A stretch of 8,413 nt of DNA, taken from assembly GCA_947632525.1 (NCBI GenBank), contig CANRPQ010000055.1, positions 1 to 8,413 of the forward strand. The letters run 5' to 3'. Position numbers and translations under genes: made by a program. Origin of the DNA: an uncultured Clostridia bacterium. Lineage in GTDB: Bacteria; Bacillota; Clostridia; TANB77; CAG-508. The notes below the pieces were generated by a model. It saw only the letters and a program-made list of their open reading frames with translations, was not told where the DNA came from and made no database searches. Position 1 is the stretch's first letter; the number at the start of each line of letters is the position of its first letter. Positions 1 to 6,309 of the stretch are shown piece by piece.

Positions 1-1350
1 CTTTTTACTTTAACAATCATATAATTTTTAGTGTGTCCCTTTACATATTCTCCTTCTTTATCCTCAAATAGCACTTGTACTTTTTTACCAATATACTTTT
101 CATTATACTCTTTTTCATTTTTGTCTGAAAGTTCTATTAATTTATTGCTTCTATCTTCTTTAATATTTCCGTCTATTTGATTTGGCATTTTAGCTGCAAC
201 CGTTCCGCTTCTTGGTGAATATTTAAATACATGGATTTTATAAAATTTAATCTTTTCTAAAAATTTATAAGTTTGCTCGAATTTTTTTTCTGTTTCGCCT
301 GGAAAGCCTACAATAACATCTGTTGTTAAATGTACTTCTGGATAAGCTTTTCTTAATAAAGCTACTCCTTTTGCAAATTGATTTGTTGTATATTTTCTAT
401 TCATTCTTTTTAAGGTTTCATCACATCCACTTTGAAGTGATAAATGGAATTGGTCACATATTTTAGAAAGTTCACTAAGCCTTGTAACAAACTCTTCACT
501 GATTAAAGTTGGTTCTAAAGAACCTAAACGAATTCTATCAATTCCCTCTATTTTTTGTATTTCTTCTAGTAAATCAATTAATAAAAATTCTTTTTTATTC
601 ATTTCATAGTTGAAATAATGTGAAATGGTTGAAACATTCTCTACCGTGAAATCTTTTCCATAAGAGGCAAGATGAATTCCAGTTAATACTACCTCTTTAA
701 TTCCTTTTTTAGCTATTTTTGTTATTTCTTCTATTACCCATTCTGGTTTTCTACTTCTAATACGTCCTCTTGCATATGGAATAATACAGTATGAGCAAAA
801 TTGATTACATCCGTCTTGCACTTTAATAACTGCTCTAGTTTTTTCTGTATATGTGATTGTTCCAAATTCAACAAATTCCTGTTTATTTGATACATCAGAT
901 ACTTTTTCAAATGCATCATTATCAGTTTTTTCTAAATTTAATCCTATATAATTTTCACATTTTTCTAATTTAGCTTTTTGTGCTTCTGACTTTTCTTTTT
1001 TTAATATTGCTTCTTCAACATAATCAACAATTTCATTTTTTTCATTTACACCTAAAATTAAATCAATCTCAGGTATTTCCTCTAGCTTTTCTTTTGCCAC
1101 TTGTGCATAGCAACCAACAGCTACAAGAATAGAGTCAGGGTTAATTTCCTTGACTCTTCTTAACATCTGCCTTGATTTTTTGTCTGCCATATTTGTTACT
1201 GTACAAGTATTTATAATATATGTATCTGCTTTTTCTTCAAAGTCTGTTATTTCATATCCTGCTTCTAACATTTTTTGCATCATTGCATTTGTTTCATACT
1301 GATTTACTTTGCAACCGCAATGTGCAAAATGCTACTGTTTTTTTGTTCAT
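1..1350 (-). CDS. mtaB: tRNA (t6A37) C2-methylthiotransferase MtaB, 3' end outside window, apparent 5' frameshift
   Basis: MtaB is a radical-SAM enzyme that adds a methylthio group to t6A37 of tRNAs reading ANN codons, mainly tRNA-Lys. After correcting one extra base at 1317, about 449 residues are visible. The N-terminal UPF0004 domain has cluster cysteines at about C13 (LGCKVNQYE), C49 (NTCTVT) and C80 (VGCYAQ). A radical-SAM CxxxCxxC motif (CNQFCSYC) follows at 181-188. A TRAM-like domain begins at YIGKKVQVLFE close to the left edge, so only a short C-terminus is missing. The start is ATG 1350 with the AAAAGGAAA ribosome site, which overlaps the end of groEL. Read literally, this start gives 18 codons and then TGA at 1296-1294. 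The rest of the frame is open from 1316 to the edge, but its first ATGs (1283, 1280) lie after C13. MtaB is distinguished from MiaB by TLGCKVNQYE. The family call is firm; whether the gene works is uncertain. Confidence 0.9.
1317..1317 (-). other. Apparent 1-nt insertion (frameshift) in mtaB
   Basis: On the minus strand the sequence reads ACA TTG C GGT TGC AAA GTA. Removing the single C (G at 1317 on the plus strand) restores the near-invariant MtaB motif TLGCKVNQYE. As written, frame 1 enters CGG and stops at TGA 1296-1294. The downstream frame has a TAG upstream of this point and no start codon before the conserved cysteine. The site is not a homopolymer run. It could be a true mutation, an assembly error or, less likely, recoding. 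Confidence 0.8.
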
Positions 1351-1364
1351 ATTACATTTCCTTT

Positions 1365-2996
1365 TTAATACATTCCATTCATATCTTCTTGTGCATCATG
1401 TCCGCATTTGCAGTTTTCTGGTTCTTTTTTATCTGTTACAATGCTTTCTGTAGTTAGTATCATTGATGCGATTGATACTGCATTTTGTAAAGCACTTCTT
1501 GATACTTTCGTAGGATCTACAATTCCTGATTTTTTCATATCAACATATTCTTCTGTTGCTGCGTTAAATCCAACTCCATCTGGACTATTTTTTACTTTTT
1601 CTAATATAACAGATGGCTCTAATCCAGCATTTACTGCAATTTGCCTTGTTGGTTCTTCTAATGCTCTTAAAATAATTTTTCCACCTATCTTTTCATCACC
1701 AGTTAATGCTTCAACTACTTTCTCAACTTTTGGATAAATATCAATATATGCAGTTCCACCACCAGGAACAATTCCTTCTTCAACTGCTGCTTTAGTAGCA
1801 GATAATGCATCTTCTATTCTTAATTTTCTATCCTTCATTTCTACTTCAGTAGCTGCACCTACACCGATAACAGCAACTCCACCAGCAATTTTAGCTAAAC
1901 GTTCTTGTAGATTCTCTTTTTCAAATTCACTTTTTTCTTCAGCTATTTGAGCTTTTAGTTGACTAACTCTTGATTTGATTTGTTCTTTATCTCCCATTCC
2001 GTCAACAATAATTGTATTTTCCTTTTGAACCTTAATTTGTCTTGCTCTACCTAATTGTTCAACAGTTGTATCTTTTAATTCTAAACCTAAATCAGATGTA
2101 ATTACTTCTCCGCCTGTTAAAATTGCTATATCTTCTAGCATCTGTTTTCTTTTATCACCATATCCAGGTGCCTTAACAGCTACTACATTTATAACACCCC
2201 TTAACTTGTTTAGAATTAATGTTGATAATGCTTCTCCCTCAATGTCATCACATATTATAACTAATTTTCCAGATTGTTGCATTAAAGTTTCTAGTAAAGG
2301 TAGTATTTCTTGAATATTACTAATTTTTTTATCTGTGATTAGTATATATGGGTTATCTACAATAGCTTCCATTTTTTCAGTATCTGTTACCATATATGGA
2401 GAAACATAACCTTTATTAAATTGCATTCCTTCTACAACATTTAACTCTGTTTGAGATGTTTTAGCTTCTTCAATAGTTATAACACCATCTTTTGAAACTT
2501 TTTCCATTGCTTCTGAAATTAATTCTCCTACTTCATTGTTGTTAGCAGAAATGCTTGCAACTCTTGCAATATCTTCTTTTCCACTTACTTCTACGCTAAT
2601 TGCTTTTAATTCTTCAACAGCTGCTGCTACAGTTTTATCCATTCCTCTTTTAATTGCCATTGGATCTCCACCTGCTGCTACATTTTTAACACCTTCACGA
2701 ATCATGTTTTGTGCTAAAACCATAGCTGTAGTAGTACCATCTCCTGCTACATCATTTGTTTTAATAGAAACTTCTTTTACAAGTTGTGCTCCCATATTTT
2801 CAAATTTATCATCTAGTTCAATTTCCTTTGCAATTGTTACACCGTCATTTGTAATAAGTGGTGCTCCAAATTTTTTATCTAATACAACATTTCTTCCTTT
2901 TGGACCTAATGTTACTTTTACTGTGTCAGCTAGTTTGTTGACACCATTTAATAAACTTTTTCTGGCATCTTCACCAAATTTAATTTCTTTAGACAT
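1365..2996 (-). CDS. groEL: 60-kDa chaperonin GroEL
   Basis: GroEL forms the double-ring cytosolic chaperonin that encloses unfolded proteins under the GroES lid and hydrolyses ATP. The 543-residue length is normal for the family (E. coli has 548). ATP-site residues are present: D51 in LITNDGVTIAKEIE, the GDGTTTA motif with D86, and D396 in IEDALSATKAAVEEG, followed by the PGGG nucleotide-binding loop at 411-414. The start ATG has a strong AGGAGGAATTTAAA ribosome site. The gene follows groES after an unusually long 158-bp spacer and is followed by mtaB after 14 nt. The C-terminus is odd: instead of a Gly-Gly-Met-repeat tail it ends in a short stretch with C529, C531, H533 and a final NGMY. 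Expression is expected to follow the CIRCE-type operator before groES. Identification is certain. Confidence 0.99.
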   Translation of the reverse strand: MSKEIKFGEDARKSLLNGVNKLADTVKVTLGPKGRNVVLDKKFGAPLITNDGVTIAKEIELDDKFENMGAQLVKEVSIKTNDVAGDGTTTAMVLAQNMIREGVKNVAAGGDPMAIKRGMDKTVAAAVEELKAISVEVSGKEDIARVASISANNNEVGELISEAMEKVSKDGVITIEEAKTSQTELNVVEGMQFNKGYVSPYMVTDTEKMEAIVDNPYILITDKKISNIQEILPLLETLMQQSGKLVIICDDIEGEALSTLILNKLRGVINVVAVKAPGYGDKRKQMLEDIAILTGGEVITSDLGLELKDTTVEQLGRARQIKVQKENTIIVDGMGDKEQIKSRVSQLKAQIAEEKSEFEKENLQERLAKIAGGVAVIGVGAATEVEMKDRKLRIEDALSATKAAVEEGIVPGGGTAYIDIYPKVEKVVEALTGDEKIGGKIILRALEEPTRQIAVNAGLEPSVILEKVKNSPDGVGFNAATEEYVDMKKSGIVDPTKVSRSALQNAVSIASMILTTESIVTDKKEPENCKCGHDAQEDMNGMY

Positions 2997-3154
2997 TTTA
3001 AATTCCTCCTAACTACTGTTTTATACTCATATTTGAAAGAAAATTAGTTTATTGCAAGTCAAACAAAAATAAAATCAATTAAGCATGTTTTTGCATACTG
3101 TTTTTTATTCTAATTAAAATTCAACTAAGCAAGATTCTAATTATCTTTAAAAAT

Positions 3155-3436
3155 TTACTCAGCTATTGCTAATATGTCACTTTGTTTAACTATAATAAAT
3201 TCTTCACCTTCATACTTTACTGTTGTTCCTGCATATTGATTTAAAACTACTTTATCGCCTTCTTTCACTTGCATTTCAACTTTTTTACCGTCTTCTACTA
3301 GTCCAGGTCCTACTTTAATAACCTCTGCAATTTGAGACTTTTCTTCTGATTTTCCTGCTAAAATAATTCCACTTTTTGTTGTTTCTTCTGCTTCTAGCAT
3401 TTTTACTACTACTCTATCTCCTAATGGTTTTAACAT
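3155..3436 (-). CDS. groES: 10-kDa co-chaperonin GroES
   Basis: GroES is the heptameric lid that caps GroEL rings in the cytosol. The 93-residue protein has the normal length and starts with the family signature MLKPLGDRVVVK. The mobile loop that binds GroEL is at about residues 17-34 and contains the hydrophobic GIIL tripeptide region. The roof loop and the C-terminal EEFIIVKQSDILAI strand are present. The ATG at 3436 has a near-ideal AAGGAGG ribosome site. It is the first gene of the groES-groEL-mtaB transcription unit, with an approximately 130-nt leader that begins at a CIRCE-like inverted repeat. Nothing in the protein looks altered. Confidence 0.99.
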   Translation of the reverse strand: MLKPLGDRVVVKMLEAEETTKSGIILAGKSEEKSQIAEVIKVGPGLVEDGKKVEMQVKEGDKVVLNQYAGTTVKYEGEEFIIVKQSDILAIAE

Positions 3437-3543
3437 GAAAAATTACCTCCTTTTTATTTACATGATTGCTCATCATATTATATGCTAATTTTGTAATCTT
3501 TAGAATTTTTGAATTTTATACCTTTTATTCTTTCAGTTTAAAA

Positions 3544-3570
3544 TTAGCAGTCTTTGATTAAGACTGCTAA
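3544..3570 (-). promoter_or_regulatory. CIRCE-type operator (variant) for HrcA repressor
   Basis: A perfect 9-9-9 inverted repeat, TTAGCAGTC-N9-GACTGCTAA, lies just downstream of the groES promoter. The CIRCE consensus bound by HrcA is TTAGCACTC-N9-GAGTGCTAA. Arm length, spacer length and position match, but the seventh base of the left arm is G instead of C and the matching base of the right arm is C instead of G, so the palindrome is kept. HrcA binding is inferred. Confidence 0.88.
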
Positions 3571-3573
3571 TAC

Positions 3574-3600
3574 TTTATACCCATTTATATTAATTGTCAA
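3574..3600 (-). promoter_or_regulatory. SigmaA-type promoter of groES-groEL-mtaB
   Basis: On the minus strand a perfect -35 TTGACA (3600-3595) is followed by TATAAA (3579-3574). The spacer is 15 nt, shorter than the ideal 17; TAAAGT two bases on is a weaker alternative -10 at 17 nt. The CIRCE-like repeat starts 3 nt after the -10, where a bound repressor would block initiation, as in other Firmicutes groE operons. Confidence 0.72.
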
Positions 3601-3641
3601 GTAGAAAAGCTAAAAATTCATATTATTTTCACAATTTTCAT

Positions 3642-3670
3642 TTGCATTCTTTTTTGTTTCATTATATAAT
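3642..3670 (+). promoter_or_regulatory. Putative promoter of deoD
   Basis: TTGCAT (3642-3647) is followed by 17 nt and a perfect TATAAT (3665-3670). The -35 matches consensus at only three of six positions, so the call rests mainly on the -10 and exact spacing. Transcription would start about 40 nt before the deoD ATG. Confidence 0.6.
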
Positions 3671-3718
3671 CAGCTTACTAATTATATATTTTTTTATAAA
3701 ACTAAGGAGGAAATTTTA

Positions 3719-4438
3719 ATGCCGATTCATTGTAATGCTAAAAAAGAAGATATTGCAGAAACAGTTTTAATGCCTGGTGACCCATTACGTGCAAAATATA
3801 TTGCTGAAAATTTTTTAGAAAATGCTCGTTTAGTAAATACTGTAAGAAATATGCTTGCATATACTGGAACTTATAAAGGAAAAGAAGTAACGGTTTTTTC
3901 TTCTGGAATGGGAATGCCTAGCATTGGTATTTATTCTTATGAATTATTTAAATTTTATGATGTTAAAAATATTATTCGTATTGGTTCTTGTGGAGCCTAT
4001 AATAATGATTTAAATTTATTTGACACAATTTTAGTAGATAAATCTTATACTGAGGCTAATTTTGCTTATTCTTGGAATGAAAAGGATTGTCATATTTGTA
4101 GTTCTAGTAAAGAATTAAACCTTCAAATTGAAAAAACTGCAAAGGAAATTAATATGCCATATATTAAAGGAAACACTTTGTGTAATGAGACTTTTGATGG
4201 TTATTTGGATGATATTCCTGCTTTTATTAATCGTTTTCCAAAAGACTTAAATATTGTTGCTTGCGAAATGGAAGCGTTTGCTTTATTTTATATAGCTGAT
4301 TATTTTAATAGAAATGCCTCTTGTTTATTAACTGTTGTAGATTCTTATTATAAACAGCAAGAGTCTACATCAGAAGAAAGAGAAAAATCATTAAATGATA
4401 TGATTGTTCTTGCATTAGAAAGTGCCATTAAGCTTTAA
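3719..4438 (+). CDS. deoD: Purine-nucleoside phosphorylase, DeoD type
   Basis: DeoD catalyses phosphorolysis of purine (deoxy)ribonucleosides to free base and (deoxy)ribose-1-phosphate in cytosolic purine salvage. It has 239 residues, the E. coli DeoD length. Ligand-site residues are recognisable in E. coli numbering: H4, G20, R24 in MPGDPLRAKY, R43, R87 and S90 in IIRIGSCGA, and F159. The EME ribose-binding motif is at 183-185, the catalytic acid equivalent to D204 is D208, and the R217 equivalent is R221. The segment around the catalytic Asp is divergent: TVVDSYY replaces the usual TVSDHI. The start ATG has AAGGAGG 8 nt upstream. The gene stands alone, divergent from groES and convergent with greA, and its 3' end lies within a strong hairpin. 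DeoD-type phosphorylase is secure; substrate preference is not known from sequence. Confidence 0.95.
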   Translation: MPIHCNAKKEDIAETVLMPGDPLRAKYIAENFLENARLVNTVRNMLAYTGTYKGKEVTVFSSGMGMPSIGIYSYELFKFYDVKNIIRIGSCGAYNNDLNLFDTILVDKSYTEANFAYSWNEKDCHICSSSKELNLQIEKTAKEINMPYIKGNTLCNETFDGYLDDIPAFINRFPKDLNIVACEMEAFALFYIADYFNRNASCLLTVVDSYYKQQESTSEEREKSLNDMIVLALESAIKL

Positions 4439-4457
4439 CTTAATGGCACTTTCTAAT
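4414..4457 (+). terminator. Long hairpin at the deoD stop codon, probable terminator
   Basis: The arms 4414-4432 and 4439-4457 form a perfect 19-bp stem with a 6-nt loop (CTTTAA). The left arm encodes the last residues of DeoD and the stop codon TAA lies in the loop. On the plus strand the stem is followed by ATTTCCTTTAT, a modest U-rich tail. In the greA direction no T run follows, so that direction would depend on the hairpin alone. Confidence 0.62.
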
Positions 4458-4507
4458 ATTTCCTTTATAACATACATTTACACTTATTGTAAAATTGCTT
4501 ATATTTT

Positions 4508-4984
<477 letters not shown>

Positions 4985-5046
4985 AAGCCTTACCTCCTTT
5001 TGCTTAGTTAGTTCTATAATAAATATTGTTTTAGAACCAAAATGAT

Positions 5047-5076
5047 TGCAACAAATTATTTTACTAATTCGTTGCA
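5047..5076 (-). promoter_or_regulatory. Hairpin at the 5' end of the greA leader
   Basis: TGCAACAAATTA (5047-5058) and TAATTCGTTGCA (5065-5076) form a 12-bp stem in the minus-strand RNA, with one G-U pair and a 6-nt loop. It begins within about 5 nt of the inferred transcription start. A second, weaker pairing (GTTCTA 5011-5016 with TAGAAC 5032-5037) lies between it and the ribosome site. Neither has a T run after it, so a role in RNA stability or leader regulation is more likely than termination. The role is inferred. Confidence 0.45.
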
Positions 5077-5087
5077 TTATGCCATAT

Positions 5088-5116
5088 AATATAAACAATT
5101 TTTTTTATTTTGTCAA
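5088..5116 (-). promoter_or_regulatory. SigmaA-type promoter of greA
   Basis: On the minus strand a perfect TTGACA (5116-5111) is separated by exactly 17 nt from TATATT (5093-5088). Transcription should start near 5081, giving a leader of about 97 nt before the greA ATG. This placement excludes the longer greA start at 5098. Confidence 0.8.
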
Positions 5117-5192
5117 GTATTTGCCTTAAGTTTTAGTCATTTATTGCTTTTATTTTTATTATATAAATAATAATATCTCATTTTTTCTTACT

Positions 5193-6239
5193 TTATCCAA
5201 CTTTTTTATACTCTTCCTTTGGTAAAATTCCTCTTTTACCATAGAGTTTTTTTACAATTACTTCATCCTTTTTCATCTGCTCTTTTATTGATGTTATGCT
5301 TCTTTTTTTAATTATAGTACTTTCATATAAAACAGTAATTGGGCATTGCTCTAGTAAATGTTGCTTTAAAAAAGCATCTTTTACTTGTTGTGATACGTCA
5401 ATTTCCGCATTGTAAATGCATATACCGTCAAAAGCATTTTTTTCATAAGCTTCATTTTCTTCCAAATATAAAATGGCAGAATTACGATATATAATATATT
5501 TATTCATTTTTTCTATAGGAATATCAAAGTTTACAATCCATTTTGATTTTCTTAAACTCTTTTTGGTATTGTTTGTTACAGTTACCATTACATTTTTACT
5601 TTCTTCTAGCTGATTTGCAAACTTTTGATAACTTTTTATGTTTGGAGTTACTATATTAATAGTTTTAAAATATTGTGATAAAAAAATGATATTTTCCTTA
5701 TAATCAGTACAATCTTTTTCTACAAGAATGTATAAGTCTTCTAACTCTATGTTTTTTCCCTTTAGTTGTATAATATAATCAAAAATTTCTTTAATTAAAT
5801 ATGGTAATAAGCTTTTTCCATTTAATATATGTATTTTATCTTCTTTAATATCAGTCTGTAAAAATTTTTTCATAAATTCTTCATTTTTTTGAAGGTTCTC
5901 TGATATTACTACACTAGTAATTTTATATTTTTTTATTAACTTTTTTACCTTAGGAATACACTTTTTCAGTTTTCTTTGAAAATGTGCATAAGAATTTGTG
6001 TCTAGGCTTTTTTCAATATTTAGGATTGGCAAAATAAAAATCAGCCCAGAGTAAATTTCTTTTACAGTAATTATACTAAACCATTTTTTTATATATACTA
6101 CTAATGTGAGATAAATATGATATAAAAGCCTTTTTATTTTATACCAAAGATGTTTTTGAATTATATTATTTAGCTCTTTTTCTAAGTCAACCTCATAAAG
6201 TTCTTCATTTACTTGCATTAATTTTATATATCCTTGCAC
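5193..6239 (-). CDS. Hypothetical protein with Rossmann-like strand/helix pattern
   Basis: I do not recognise this 348-residue protein. The start is GTG 6239, with GGAGG 9 nt upstream; an internal ATG at 6218 (MQVNEELYE) has no comparable ribosome site. It is very rich in Lys, Ile and Asn. Residues 33-76 are hydrophobic with interspersed Lys and may be a membrane-associated or amphipathic segment. From about residue 107 onward short hydrophobic strands alternate with helices: ITSVVISE, KIHIL, LYILVEK, TINIVTPN, VMVTVTN, WIVNFDIP, SAILYLEE and GICIYN. This resembles a Rossmann-type alpha/beta fold, with VSN-like VTNNTKKSLRKSKWIVNFD recalling the second half of a dehydrogenase-like domain. No classic GxGxxG motif or obvious catalytic set is visible. 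It follows the GH18 gene by 70 nt and precedes greA. A conserved clostridial protein seems likely, but no function can be assigned. Confidence 0.85.
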   Translation of the reverse strand: MQGYIKLMQVNEELYEVDLEKELNNIIQKHLWYKIKRLLYHIYLTLVVYIKKWFSIITVKEIYSGLIFILPILNIEKSLDTNSYAHFQRKLKKCIPKVKKLIKKYKITSVVISENLQKNEEFMKKFLQTDIKEDKIHILNGKSLLPYLIKEIFDYIIQLKGKNIELEDLYILVEKDCTDYKENIIFLSQYFKTINIVTPNIKSYQKFANQLEESKNVMVTVTNNTKKSLRKSKWIVNFDIPIEKMNKYIIYRNSAILYLEENEAYEKNAFDGICIYNAEIDVSQQVKDAFLKQHLLEQCPITVLYESTIIKKRSITSIKEQMKKDEVIVKKLYGKRGILPKEEYKKVG

Positions 6240-6244
6240 ACAAA

Positions 6245-6288
6245 AACACCTCCAAATTATAACTTGTTTTATATTATATGGAGGTGTT
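6245..6288 (-). promoter_or_regulatory. Inverted repeat covering the ribosome binding site of the unknown gene; terminator-like
   Basis: On the minus strand AACACCTCCA (6288-6279) pairs perfectly with TGGAGGTGTT (6254-6245) across a 24-nt AT-rich loop, and an inner TATAA/TTATA pairing can extend it past a 3-nt bulge. The right arm contains the GGAGG Shine-Dalgarno for the GTG at 6239 and runs into TTTTT. The hairpin could hide the ribosome site, attenuate transcription from the GH18 gene, or both. Confidence 0.55.
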
Positions 6289-6309
6289 AAAGATTTATGA
6301 CTTTTAATT

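Noticed and set aside
734..919. Minus-strand 61-codon frame within mtaB
   Set aside because: It is an alternative frame inside the radical-SAM region of mtaB, whose main frame is continuous and carries the CxxxCxxC motif.
1290..1320. prfB-like programmed +1 frameshift in mtaB
   Set aside because: There is no CTT-TGA-C type slippery stop, no upstream Shine-Dalgarno-like stimulator, and tRNA-Leu at TTG would re-pair poorly with TGC; mutation or error is simpler, although a rare-codon shift at CGG cannot be excluded.
1220..1737. Plus-strand open frames opposite groEL and mtaB
   Set aside because: They lie antisense to clearly coding genes, are hydrophobic low-complexity translations of reverse-strand codons, and have no ribosome sites.
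2536..3012. 158-codon plus-strand frame opposite the start of groEL
   Set aside because: It mirrors the groEL codon pattern (Ala/Ser/Thr/Phe-rich), has no ribosome site, and the opposite strand is an intact GroEL.
3437..3543. Second groES promoter with -10 TATAAT in the leader
   Set aside because: A TATAAT-like box is present (in GCATATAATATG on the minus strand) but the box 17 nt upstream (TTCTAA) matches only three of six -35 bases, and in AT-rich DNA such boxes are common by chance.
4477..4493. Small hairpin TTTACA-N5-TGTAAA after greA as a terminator
   Set aside because: Only six mostly A-T pairs and no T run in the greA direction; too weak to call.
4985..5098. N-terminal extension of GreA starting at ATG 5098
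   Set aside because: This ATG lies between the -35 and -10 of the inferred promoter, has no ribosome site, and the extra 38 residues are not part of the GreA family; ATG 4984 has an ideal Shine-Dalgarno.
5150..5180. TTATTAT/ATAATAA inverted repeat after the unknown gene
   Set aside because: Seven A-T pairs with no GC core; expected by chance in this composition and unlikely to terminate transcription.
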